Positions 5,779-13,080 of a stretch of DNA of 13,544 bases are shown in pieces. This DNA is from an uncultured Spirochaetaceae bacterium (lineage in GTDB: Bacteria; Spirochaetota; Spirochaetia; Treponematales; UBA12059): NCBI GenBank assembly GCA_938004315.1, contig CALKWG010000415.1, forward strand, positions 1-13,544, written 5' to 3'. The notes under the pieces were generated by a model. The model worked only from the letters and a program-made list of their open reading frames with translations. It was not told the origin of the DNA and ran no database searches. A program made the position numbers and the translations under genes. Position 1 is the stretch's first letter; each line of letters opens with the position of its first letter.

Positions 5779-6897
5779 TTACAGCTTTATCCCCGCGGCG
5801 ATGGTGCAGCCGCCGAGCACGTAGCCCTCGTCGTCGTAGAAGACCGCCGCTTGGCCCGGCGCTACCGCCCGCTGCGGGTCGTCGAAGCGGACCTCGGCCT
5901 CCGTACCGCTTTCATAGAGGCTCACGGTCGCGGGCGCGGGCTTATGGTTCTGCCGTATGCGTACGAAGGCGCGGAAAGGGGCGGCGGCCAGGGACGGCGC
6001 TATGGCGAAGGCGTCGACGCCCGAGAGGCCGGCGCAGAATAGCGCCTCGTTATCGGAGACGACGACGCGGTTGCGCGCGGCGTCCAGGGCGGCTACGTAC
6101 ATGGGCTTGGGGCCTAGGCTCACGCCGATGCCGCGGCGCTGGCCTATGGTGTAATGCGCTATGCCGCGGTGCCGGCCGAGCACCCTGCCGCATTCGTCCA
6201 CGATGTCGCCAGGCTCCTCGTCGCCGAAGAGGGCGCCGTAGCCGCCGGCTACGAAGTCCTGGCTCTCGGGCTTGTCGGCGGTCTCAAGGCCGAGCTCGGC
6301 CGCCGCCTCGCGCGCCTGGGCTTTGCTGATCGACCCCAAGGGGAAGATGACGCGGCCTAGGAGCTCGGGCTTTAGCCGATGGATGAAATAGGTCTGATCC
6401 TTGGCCAAGTCGACCGCCTGCCGCAGGGCGGTCGATCCTAAGCGCTCGCCGATGCGGGCGTAGTGGCCGGTGGCGAAATATTCGAAGTCCATGCCCAGCG
6501 AGCGGGCCCGCTCCAACAAGAAGCCGAATTTCATCTCGACGTTGCAGCGGACGCAGGGGTTCGGGGTGCGGCCGGCGCGGTACTCGTCGCGGAAGTAATC
6601 CAGGACGCGCGCCTCGTATTCGGCGGCCAGGTCGACGACCTCGTACGCTATGCCGAGTCGCGCGCAGAGGCGGCGGCAGGCTTCTATGTCCTCCGCCTCG
6701 CCGGGGCCGTAGCACGCGTCGCCCTGGACGCCCTCGGGCAGGGCGACGGCGCCGGGCCTATATATCTTCATGGTGAGGCCGAGGACGCGGGCGCCGGCCC
6801 GGACGAGCAGGGCGGCGGCCAGCGAGGAGTCGACGCCGCCCGAAAGCCCGACGGCAACGGTCGCGCCTCGGTAGCGGGAAAGATCGGGGAATTCCAT
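5779..6897 (-). CDS. mnmA: tRNA-specific 2-thiouridylase MnmA
   Basis: Cytoplasmic enzyme that adenylates and thiolates wobble uridine 34 of Lys, Glu and Gln tRNAs. 372 residues, typical length. Visible are the PP-loop SGGVDSS (19-25), TPNPCVRCN with C115 and C118, FATGHYARI (141-149), KDQTYFIHRL (about 166-175), the YTIGQRRGIG tRNA/active-site segment (249-258) and the C-terminal beta-barrel. It carries CxxC instead of the DxxC found in E. coli. The position of the second catalytic cysteine (C199 in E. coli, in the usual SQEICF) reads ESQDFVAGG here and has no cysteine. No Shine-Dalgarno stands before the ATG, but a promoter -10 ends 9 bases upstream, suggesting a leaderless mRNA. ssrA follows on the same strand after 125 bases with its own promoter. 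Confidence 0.96.
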   Translation of the reverse strand: MEFPDLSRYRGATVAVGLSGGVDSSLAAALLVRAGARVLGLTMKIYRPGAVALPEGVQGDACYGPGEAEDIEACRRLCARLGIAYEVVDLAAEYEARVLDYFRDEYRAGRTPNPCVRCNVEMKFGFLLERARSLGMDFEYFATGHYARIGERLGSTALRQAVDLAKDQTYFIHRLKPELLGRVIFPLGSISKAQAREAAAELGLETADKPESQDFVAGGYGALFGDEEPGDIVDECGRVLGRHRGIAHYTIGQRRGIGVSLGPKPMYVAALDAARNRVVVSDNEALFCAGLSGVDAFAIAPSLAAAPFRAFVRIRQNHKPAPATVSLYESGTEAEVRFDDPQRAVAPGQAAVFYDDEGYVLGGCTIAAGIKL

Positions 6898-6905
6898 AGT
6901 CGAGA

Positions 6906-6935
6906 AGCATAGCGCCCGGCGCCGCCCTTATTCAA
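6906..6935 (-). promoter_or_regulatory. mnmA promoter (leaderless type)
   Basis: On the minus strand TTGAAT (6935-6930) and TATGCT (6911-6906) are 18 bases apart. The expected start is near 6899-6900, two or three bases before the ATG at 6897, which agrees with the missing ribosome site. Confidence 0.55.
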
Positions 6936-6986
6936 TCGCCGCGCCGCGGCGCTTCGCGGCGGGCGGGGCGCCCGGCTTTGTATCGT

Positions 6987-7016
6987 TTGATGCTCTCGGG
7001 CATTATATGTTATAGT
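6987..7016 (+). promoter_or_regulatory. Candidate promoter for the exported protein gene
   Basis: TTGATG (6987-6992) and TATAGT (7011-7016) are 18 bases apart in the only AT-rich part of the gap. The predicted start near 7023 leaves a leader of about 84 bases. A competing -10-like TATATG lies at 7005-7010. A GC-rich dyad-filled stretch (about 6936-6976) lies upstream with no other recognisable role. Confidence 0.5.
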
Positions 7017-7106
7017 CCTCGCGCTTCGACGCCCTCCGGCGGCCGCCCGCGCGCGCTACCCGAGTCGTCGTTGAATATGAGCCTCTTCGTTTGGAGTTAA
7101 GAAGCG

Positions 7107-8165
7107 ATGGTACGACCTTCCGCGCTACGCGCCCGATATATAGCCTGTATCGCCCTGGCCTTGGCCTCCGCCCTGCCTCTCGCCGCGCAAGCCGCCGATC
7201 CGACGGCCTTGCAGGCTTTCCCTGACTTCTTAAACGTCCGATCCGAATTCCTGTCGGCGGTCGTGACGGCCCCCGCGGCGACGGCGCTGAACTTCAGGAC
7301 CGCGTTCAGGGACACGCCGGCCGGGCGCATCCGCGTCTCGGTTGAGCGGCAGGGGCAGAGCTTCTACGTGCTCTTCCTGCGCGAACGGGACGGAGCGTAC
7401 CCCTATGCCGGCAGCGGCAACATCATCGTCAAGCGCAGCGCGGCTAACAACTTCATCCAGCAGATTAAATGGATCTTGAGCGACGACGGCCTCTCCTGGG
7501 TCAGCCTGACGCCGCGGAACGAGCAGACTTTAGTCGACTACGTCGTGGGCGGCTCGCTCGTGCGCTCGGGGCTCGTAGTCAGGAACCTTCTCTATTACTT
7601 TTTCATGCAGCCCTTCCGCTACCTGCACGATATGACGCGATCGGGGCTCGATTGGCGCCTAACCCTCGGCCCCGTAGCGCCCGCCTCCCAGGCGGCCTTC
7701 GCCCAAGCCCTGGGCTCGCCGACCGGCCCGGCGGCCGCCTTGGCCAGGGCGGCAATCAACTTCGCCGCGATCGACGCGTACCTATCGTCGATCGGGGCGT
7801 CGGGCGTCCTGCCCGAGGAGGAAAGGGCGGTCGTCGCCGCGCAGCAGAGCCAGTTCGCCGACGAGCGCGAGTCCGGCCCGTATCGAGCCTCGGCGTGGAG
7901 CGCGGAGCGCGGGCTTCCCCTGGGCGCTTCGAGCGCGGTCATGCTATCGCGCATGGCAGAAGGGGCGGCCTTTATCGGCTTCGTCGATTCCGCGGACGGC
8001 CGCTATCCGTACAAGCTCGTCCTCGTACCCTATAGCCAGGAGCGAGGCGGATACGCCATCGCCGCCTACGACGCCGAGGCGAAGCGCTTTATGAACTGGG
8101 GCGATTTCGTCCGGAGCCGTCCGGAAGCGTCGATCCGGCTTTTTAGGCTGCCCGCCCCTCGCTGA
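7107..8165 (+). CDS. Exported protein of unknown function
   Basis: Not recognised as a known family. 352 residues. An N-terminal signal peptide is clear: basic residues, a hydrophobic stretch IACIALALASALPLA (12-26), and an AQA-A cleavage site near 29/30. Cys14 is not in a lipobox context, so a soluble periplasmic product is more likely than a lipoprotein. The mature part is mixed alpha/beta with aromatic patches (YYFFMQPFRYL at about 163-173) and no further obvious membrane span. A DG-x-YPY motif occurs twice (95-100 and 297-302), each followed by a hydrophobic strand, hinting at two related domains. The start is supported by GGAG (7093-7096), 10 bases before the ATG, and a promoter at 6987-7016. 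It stands alone between divergent mnmA and the helicase gene with its own promoter, so context gives no role. Confidence 0.82.
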   Translation: MVRPSALRARYIACIALALASALPLAAQAADPTALQAFPDFLNVRSEFLSAVVTAPAATALNFRTAFRDTPAGRIRVSVERQGQSFYVLFLRERDGAYPYAGSGNIIVKRSAANNFIQQIKWILSDDGLSWVSLTPRNEQTLVDYVVGGSLVRSGLVVRNLLYYFFMQPFRYLHDMTRSGLDWRLTLGPVAPASQAAFAQALGSPTGPAAALARAAINFAAIDAYLSSIGASGVLPEEERAVVAAQQSQFADERESGPYRASAWSAERGLPLGASSAVMLSRMAEGAAFIGFVDSADGRYPYKLVLVPYSQERGGYAIAAYDAEAKRFMNWGDFVRSRPEASIRLFRLPAPR

Positions 8166-8202
8166 ATCACGACGGGCTTATCTGCGTTCTTATCCTAAGC
8201 GC

Positions 8203-8232
8203 TTGAATATCTCGCGGCCGCTACTATATACT
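8203..8232 (+). promoter_or_regulatory. Promoter of the DEAD-box helicase gene
   Basis: TTGAAT (8203-8208) and TATACT (8227-8232) are 18 bases apart. Transcription would begin near 8239, after an in-frame ATG at 8232, which supports the later start at 8295. The leader of about 55 bases may matter for cold-regulated helicases, but no fold was established. Confidence 0.6.
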
Positions 8233-8294
8233 TGAAGTATATCGAGGGACCGGCTTCTTCTGCGTCGTACGCTCCCCGAGAACGAAGGAACGTA

Positions 8295-10049
8295 ATGACC
8301 AACGCCACATTCTCTGATTTAGGGCTCTCTCAGGCTATCCTGGACGCGCTGAGCGCCAAGGGCTTCGAGGAGCCGACGCCTATCCAAGCCCTGGCTATCC
8401 CCCGCCTCTTGGCGGGTAACGCCCATCTTTTAGCCAAGGCCCGCACCGGCACCGGCAAGACCGCCGCTTTCGGCCTGCCGCTGGTAGAGCGCCTCTCCGC
8501 GCCGGGGCCGAAACCTCGCGCCCTGGTACTCGTGCCGACCCGCGAGCTGGCCTTGCAGGTCTCTACCGAAATCTCTAGCTTCAGCCGCAGCGGCTGCCCG
8601 CGTATCGCCACGATTTACGGCGGCGCGTCCATGGGCGAGCAGCTCAGGCGCCTGTCGCGCGGCGTCGACCTCGTCGTGGGCACGCCCGGCCGCGTCCTGG
8701 ACCACCTCGAGCGCGGCACCCTGGACCTGTCGGCCCTGGAGTGGCTCGTCCTAGACGAGGCCGACGAAATGCTGGACATGGGCTTCATCGAGGACATCGA
8801 GAAGGTCATGGACGCGGCCAATCCCGAGCGCCGCGTCGTGCTCTTCTCGGCGACCATGCCGCCGGCCATACTCCGTATCGCGCGCGATCGCCTTGGCGAG
8901 TTCGAGAAGGTCGAAGATTCGACCGATCCCGTCAAGGCCGGCCTGACCGACCAGATCTGGCTGGAGGTGCGCGAGCGCGACAAGCTCGAGGCGCTCTGCC
9001 GTATCGTGGACGCCGAGGACGAGTTCTACGGCCTGGTATTCTGCCATACCAAGATCGAGACCGACGCGGTGGCGCGCGCCTTGAGCGAGCGCGGCTACGC
9101 CGCCGAGGCCCTGCACGGCGACGTGTCGCAGGAGATGCGCGAGCGCGTGCTCGGCCGCTTCCGCGACCGCAAGACGCTCATCCTGGTGGCCACCGACGTG
9201 GCCGCCCGCGGCATCGATATAGACCGCCTGACCCACGTGGTCAACTTCAACCTGCCCTTCGACCCCGAGTCGTATACGCACCGCATCGGCCGGACGGGCA
9301 GGGCGGGCAACAAGGGCACGGCCATCACCTTCGTGACGCCGGAGGAGAACCGCCGGCTCTTCTTCCTGCGTCGCGCCTCCGGCGACGGGCTCCGTAAGGG
9401 CGCCGTCCCTTCCGTGAAGGAAGTGATCGACGCTAAGCGAGGGCGCATAGCCGTCAAGGCCGCCGCCGCCGCCGCCGAACTCTTCGGCGCAGCCGCGCCG
9501 GACGGGGAGGCCGAGGCGCCGCCATCCGCTCCGGCCCTGCCCGCCGATCCGGCCCGGGTCGAGGCCTTCTATGCCCTGGCCGACGAGCTCTTAGCCTCAC
9601 TCACTCCCCGCGACGCCGTCGCGGCCTTGGCCGCCGCCGCCTACTCGGGCGACCTGGATCCCAAGCGTTACGGCGAGGTGCGCGACGTCTCGGTGGACCA
9701 GACCGGCCGCGCCCGCCTCTATATCGGCCTCGGTAAGAAGGACGGCGTTTGGCCAAAGGACATAGCCGAGGCCGTTAAGCGCCTGACGGGCCTACCCGAC
9801 CGGCAGATCGACGATATCGAAGTGCTCGAGCGCTTCTCCTTCGCCACGGTGCCCTTCGAGGCGGCCGAGCGGGCCATCGCCGAGGCGCGTAAGCTCCAAG
9901 GCGCGCCTTTCGTGCGCATCGCGGCGGGCAAAGTCGGAGCGGCGAAGCGCCCCTTCGGCAAGGCGCCCTTCGCCAAAGGCGGGCAGCGGCCGGGCGGCTA
10001 CAAAGGCGGCTATAAGGGTTCGTTCAAGGACGGGAAGAAGAAGTTCTAA
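8295..10049 (+). CDS. DEAD-box ATP-dependent RNA helicase, DbpA/CsdA-like
   Basis: ATP-dependent RNA-unwinding enzyme, probably in ribosome assembly or mRNA turnover. 584 residues. All helicase motifs are present: Q-motif region FSDLGLS...PTPIQ (6-31), ARTGTGKT (49-56), PTRELA (81-86), TPGR (130-133), DEAD (154-157), SAT (185-187), the ATDVAARGID region (about 299-308) and HRIGRTGR (329-336). An alanine-rich linker (about 387-420) leads to a DbpA-type RNA-binding domain (about 464-545, ending GAPFVRIA), then a glycine/lysine-rich tail (GGYKGGYKGSFKDGKKKF). The ATG at 8295 has AAGGA 5 bases before it and starts at the Q-motif domain; an upstream in-frame ATG at 8232 lies on the -10 box and is rejected. 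Whether it is a true DbpA (23S rRNA hairpin 92) or a DeaD/CsdA-type protein cannot be told. Confidence 0.95.
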   Translation: MTNATFSDLGLSQAILDALSAKGFEEPTPIQALAIPRLLAGNAHLLAKARTGTGKTAAFGLPLVERLSAPGPKPRALVLVPTRELALQVSTEISSFSRSGCPRIATIYGGASMGEQLRRLSRGVDLVVGTPGRVLDHLERGTLDLSALEWLVLDEADEMLDMGFIEDIEKVMDAANPERRVVLFSATMPPAILRIARDRLGEFEKVEDSTDPVKAGLTDQIWLEVRERDKLEALCRIVDAEDEFYGLVFCHTKIETDAVARALSERGYAAEALHGDVSQEMRERVLGRFRDRKTLILVATDVAARGIDIDRLTHVVNFNLPFDPESYTHRIGRTGRAGNKGTAITFVTPEENRRLFFLRRASGDGLRKGAVPSVKEVIDAKRGRIAVKAAAAAAELFGAAAPDGEAEAPPSAPALPADPARVEAFYALADELLASLTPRDAVAALAAAAYSGDLDPKRYGEVRDVSVDQTGRARLYIGLGKKDGVWPKDIAEAVKRLTGLPDRQIDDIEVLERFSFATVPFEAAERAIAEARKLQGAPFVRIAAGKVGAAKRPFGKAPFAKGGQRPGGYKGGYKGSFKDGKKKF

Positions 10050-10103
10050 GGCGGGGCCGGCGTTTCAGCGGGGGCGACGGCGGGCCGTTTCGCGCCTCGC
10101 GCC

Positions 10104-10877
10104 CTATGCGCTCGCTAAGAGCGCGTCCATGCGAGCCTGTAGGATCTTACGGACGAAGCCGCGGAGCTTCGTCCTTTTTTCGTCGTCAAGTGTTTTAGGG
10201 TCGAACATGATGACGCGGATGCTGCCCTCGTCTTGGCTTTCCCGGCCGCCGAGGACCACGCCGCTCAGGCGCAGGCGGATGCCTTTCAAGTTAAGCTGCA
10301 GGTCCTTGATCAGGGTGCCCGGCTTGGGCGTCCCGCCTTCGGTGAATACGGCGGACATGCCGACCGCGCTCAAGTCGCGGAGCGTGCCGCGGACGGTTCC
10401 CGCGTCGCCTTGGTAGTTAAAGTCGCCCTCGTCGGCTTGGCAGGCGGCGCGTACGTAACGACGGCGGCCGCGGGCTTCGTTCGCCTCTAGGGTCTTGACG
10501 AGGATGTCGGCGGTTTTCCCCGCGCCTTGGGTCACCGTGATGAGGCCGCACTCGACGCCTACGTCCATGAGATAGGCGGCGCGCTTATCTTCGTTCGGCT
10601 GCAAGGTGAGGGCGCCGAAGCCGGCGTGGCCCGGCGGTAGCGCCTCCCGCGTAGCTCGTATCCACCCGCGCCAAACGGCTTCGTCCTGGCCCTCGTCGAT
10701 ATTAACGAATACGAGGCAGTTGGGGTCGCTTCGAAGGTAGCGGGCGAGCTTGGCCTCGTCGGTCGCGACGTACACCTCGAACTCGGCGGCCGCCAGGATA
10801 TGTATGACCTCGTTCAGGACCGAGTGCGGGTGAAGGAATATAACCTTTTTACCGTAAAGGGAGGGTTCAGTCGCCAC
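10104..10877 (-). CDS. Receiver-like/PilZ domain protein
   Basis: Probable cyclic-di-GMP effector of 257 residues. The N-terminal part (about 9-130) looks like a degenerate receiver fold (KKVIFLHPHSVLNEVIHIL... LVFVNID). The C-terminal PilZ domain (about 137-250) keeps the ligand motifs: RRYVR (R139 and R143, the RxxxR motif) and DLSAVG (D168, S170, G173; D/NxSxxG). There is no export signal or membrane segment. The start is uncertain: no ATG is available near the fold, and GTG at 10877 or 10886 are the candidates. 10877 is preferred because a promoter -10 covers 10885-10890, which makes a leaderless mRNA starting at or next to that GTG plausible. A longer reading frame upstream runs arginine-rich through the divergent promoter and is rejected. 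It is convergent with the helicase and divergent from the transporter. Confidence 0.82.
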   Translation of the reverse strand: MATEPSLYGKKVIFLHPHSVLNEVIHILAAAEFEVYVATDEAKLARYLRSDPNCLVFVNIDEGQDEAVWRGWIRATREALPPGHAGFGALTLQPNEDKRAAYLMDVGVECGLITVTQGAGKTADILVKTLEANEARGRRRYVRAACQADEGDFNYQGDAGTVRGTLRDLSAVGMSAVFTEGGTPKPGTLIKDLQLNLKGIRLRLSGVVLGGRESQDEGSIRVIMFDPKTLDDEKRTKLRGFVRKILQARMDALLASA

Positions 10878-10884
10878 GATAGTC

Positions 10885-10913
10885 ACTGTAGCGCCGGACT
10901 CGTCAGGAATCAA
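10885..10913 (-). promoter_or_regulatory. Candidate promoter of the PilZ gene (leaderless type)
   Basis: On the minus strand TTGATT (10913-10908) and TACAGT (10890-10885) are 17 bases apart, 4 of 6 matches each. The expected transcription start is about 10877-10878, at the GTG start codon. Confidence 0.4.
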
Positions 10914-10965
10914 GTGAAAATGTCGTCTTCCTCGCCGGCGCGGGCGATACGGGTCGAGGGAGGCG

Positions 10966-10995
10966 TTGACATGCCGGGCGGCGGCGGCCGATAGT
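10966..10995 (+). promoter_or_regulatory. Promoter of the MFS transporter gene
   Basis: A perfect TTGACA (10966-10971) and GATAGT (10990-10995, 4 of 6) are 18 bases apart. The predicted start near 11002 excludes the ATG at 10998 and leaves 11010 or 11040 as start codon. Confidence 0.55.
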
Positions 10996-11009
10996 CGATG
11001 CGATCGATT

Positions 11010-12428
11010 ATGGAAAACGTATCGAAGGCGACGCGGCGCATGAACCGCAACGAGCTCGTACTTACCGCCGAGGGCGCCGCCTCGACGGCCTACTTGGTCT
11101 TGACGCAAGGCGCGCTTTTTACCGCCCTGGCGCTGTATTTTAACCTGTCGGCCTGGTGGCTCGGCGTAAGCGCGGCCTTTCCTCTAGCCTTTCAGCTCCT
11201 ACAGCTCTTCGCCCCACCGCTGGTCGAGCGCTCGCGGAACCGCCCCGCGCTCCTCAATCTCTTCAACGCCCTGCGCGCCGTTTGGCTCATCCCCGCGCTC
11301 GCGGCGCTCGCCGGCTACCGTAGCTCCGCGCTCTTCATAGCCTCGTTCGCCCTGAGCCAAGCCGCCAACGCCTTCGCCGGCAATGTCTGGCTCTGCCTCT
11401 GTAAGGACCTGGTGCCGGAGGAGCGGCGCGGCTCGTTCTTCGGTAGGCGGAACTTCATCTTAGGCATCGTCTCCATGGCCGCGGTGCCGGCCTATCTACG
11501 GCTCCTAGAGCTCGTCGCCGAGCCGTGGAACGTCTTCGTCGTGGTCGCGCTCGGCCTGGTCGGCACGGCCCTGGCCATGGCCGCGACCACCTTCCTGCGG
11601 GACGCGCGTCCGGCGGGGCGGGAGACCCCGCAGCTCGGCCAGACGACGGCGCCCGCCCGGCGCCTAGCCGAGTTCGCGCGCGCCGCCTTGGCGCCGGCCC
11701 GCGACGAGGGCTTTAAGCGCCTCATCGTCGCGTTCTTCTTCTGGAGCGCGTCGGTGCAGTTCGCCGCGCCCTTCTTCGCCCTGCACCAAATCCGTAACTT
11801 GGCCATGCCCTACTCGGTGATAGGCTTGGCGGCGACGGCTACGGCGGTGATATCCATGCTCTCCTTCAGGGCCTGGGGCAAGATAGCGGACCGCGCCGGC
11901 CATAAGTCGGTCTTGATGGTCGGGCTCGGCGTCGCGAGCTCCTTGCCGGGGCTCTGGTTCTTTATGGCCGAGCCCATATGGCCATACATCTTGGCCGTGG
12001 ACGTCGTCATGACGGGCGTGGGCTGGTCGGCGGTAAACCTTACCTTGATAACCTTGCCCATGGAGAGCTCCGAGAAGGCCGACTCGTCGTACTTCGCGCT
12101 GATGTACGCCTTAGGCGGGCTCGGCGGCTTGGCCGGGTCGATACTCGGCGGCGCCGCCGCGGAGCTCTCCATGGGCTGGGGCGGGAGCCTCTTCGGGCTT
12201 AGGATCGAGGGGCTGCAGTTCCTCTTTTTGATCAACTCGTTTATGCGCGTCGGGGCCGCCCTGCTCTTCAGGCGCGTGCCGACCAAGCGCTACGTCCGCC
12301 CGATCACCCTCGTGGAGAATATCCTCTCGCTCCTGGCTCGGCGCATGGCGCTCCGGCCCATGGAGTCGGACGGCACGAGCCTGCTCGCGGCCGAGCCCGA
12401 GCCGAGGGGAAACGGCCGAAGCGATTAA
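11010..12428 (+). CDS. Major facilitator superfamily transporter
   Basis: Inner-membrane secondary transporter of 472 residues with about 12 hydrophobic segments in two halves, beginning with AYLVLTQGALFTALALYF and ending near LFLINSFMRVGAALLF. Family marks are PEERRGSFFGRRN after the fourth segment and the motif-A-like loop GKIADRAGHKSVLMVG in the second half. A long charged loop (about 190-230, with RPAGRETPQLGQ) separates the halves, as usual for MFS. Both ends are cytoplasmic by the positive-inside pattern. Possible starts are 10998, 11010 and 11040; none has a strong ribosome site (GAAGG lies about 11 bases before 11040), and the predicted transcript start removes 10998. The substrate cannot be assigned. 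Its TAA shares the palindrome TTAA (12425-12428) with the stop of the convergent next gene. Confidence 0.88.
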   Translation: MENVSKATRRMNRNELVLTAEGAASTAYLVLTQGALFTALALYFNLSAWWLGVSAAFPLAFQLLQLFAPPLVERSRNRPALLNLFNALRAVWLIPALAALAGYRSSALFIASFALSQAANAFAGNVWLCLCKDLVPEERRGSFFGRRNFILGIVSMAAVPAYLRLLELVAEPWNVFVVVALGLVGTALAMAATTFLRDARPAGRETPQLGQTTAPARRLAEFARAALAPARDEGFKRLIVAFFFWSASVQFAAPFFALHQIRNLAMPYSVIGLAATATAVISMLSFRAWGKIADRAGHKSVLMVGLGVASSLPGLWFFMAEPIWPYILAVDVVMTGVGWSAVNLTLITLPMESSEKADSSYFALMYALGGLGGLAGSILGGAAAELSMGWGGSLFGLRIEGLQFLFLINSFMRVGAALLFRRVPTKRYVRPITLVENILSLLARRMALRPMESDGTSLLAAEPEPRGNGRSD

Positions 12429-12952
12429 ACCCGACTAAGCTCGCGGTACGAGCGTTTGGCTTCCGCGCCGAGCTCGACGTAGTGCGCCGCGTTGCGGCGT
12501 ATTTTCTCCACCTCGTCGTCGCTTAAGGCGCGCACGGCCTTGGCGGGGCTGCCCATGATGAGCGATCGCGGCGGGAAGCTCTTACCCTGGGTGACGAGGG
12601 AGCCGGCGCCCACGATGGACTCGGCGCCTATCCTGGCTTGGTTCAGCACGATCGCGCCGATGCCGATGAGGCAGCCGTCCTCCACCACGCAGCCGTGCAC
12701 GACGGCGCGGTGGCCTATCACGACGTTCTTGCCGACCAGGCAGGGGCTGTCCCCGTCGACGTGCAGCACCGCGCCGTCCTGCACGTTGGAGCCGTCGCCT
12801 AGCTTGATCTCGTTGACGTCCCCGCGGAGGACCGCGCCGAACCAGACCGAGCAGCCTTCTCCTAGGCTCACGCGGCCGGAGAGCTCCGCGTTCCAGGCGA
12901 CGAAGGCGCTCTCATGTACCGCGGGTTCGTTATCCCCGATGGCGTGTATCAT
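12425..12952 (-). CDS. Gamma-class carbonic anhydrase-like hexapeptide protein (YrdA/PaaY group)
   Basis: Cytoplasmic left-handed beta-helix protein of 175 residues, the usual length for the group, expected to be a trimer with metal sites between subunits. The metal histidines are H64 (VLHVD), H81 and H86 (GHRAVVH), with the 17 and 5 residue spacing seen in YrdA. LRGDVN (42-47) and QDG (58-60) supply the conserved arginine and glutamine. A C-terminal helix (about 143-172) follows the coil. The acidic proton-shuttle loop of the Methanosarcina Cam enzyme is absent, so carbonic anhydrase activity is possible but not certain; many relatives have unknown substrates. The start is well supported: AAGGAGG (12966-12960) stands 7 bases before the ATG, with a promoter upstream. 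It is divergent from the asparaginase gene. Confidence 0.92.
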   Translation of the reverse strand: MIHAIGDNEPAVHESAFVAWNAELSGRVSLGEGCSVWFGAVLRGDVNEIKLGDGSNVQDGAVLHVDGDSPCLVGKNVVIGHRAVVHGCVVEDGCLIGIGAIVLNQARIGAESIVGAGSLVTQGKSFPPRSLIMGSPAKAVRALSDDEVEKIRRNAAHYVELGAEAKRSYRELSRV

Positions 12953-12984
12953 CGCGATGCCTCCTTCAAGAAAAGCCGGCGCCG

Positions 12985-13014
12985 AGTATGGCCCGGCCGG
13001 GCGGCGCTTGTCAA
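12985..13014 (-). promoter_or_regulatory. Promoter of the gamma-carbonic anhydrase gene
   Basis: On the minus strand a perfect TTGACA (13014-13009) and CATACT (12990-12985) are 18 bases apart, giving a start near 12978 and a leader of about 26 bases that contains the ribosome site. Its -35 overlaps the -35 of the divergent gene. Confidence 0.6.
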
Positions 13015-13036
13015 AAGACCCCGCCGCGGCGATACT
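13008..13036 (+). promoter_or_regulatory. Promoter of the asparaginase gene
   Basis: TTGTCA (13008-13013) and GATACT (13031-13036) are 17 bases apart, giving a start near 13043 and a leader of about 38 bases that ends in GAGGAG (13068-13073). Confidence 0.6.
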
Positions 13037-13080
13037 AGGCCCGCCCGATGCGGCTAGCGCGGGCGCCGAGGAGCAAGGCC

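Noticed and set aside
5616..6329. 237-codon plus-strand frame
   Set aside because: It is antisense to ssrA and mnmA, extremely arginine-rich, and a high-GC shadow frame.
8751..9397. Long frames antisense or out of frame to the helicase gene
   Set aside because: All helicase motifs are intact in the main frame; the others are compositional shadows.
10050..10103. Terminator after the helicase gene
   Set aside because: The gap is GC-rich, but no clear stem followed by a T run was found.
10878..11108. N-terminal extension of the PilZ protein to an ATG at 11108
   Set aside because: It would run through the divergent transporter's promoter and start, and the added residues are arginine-rich without family resemblance.
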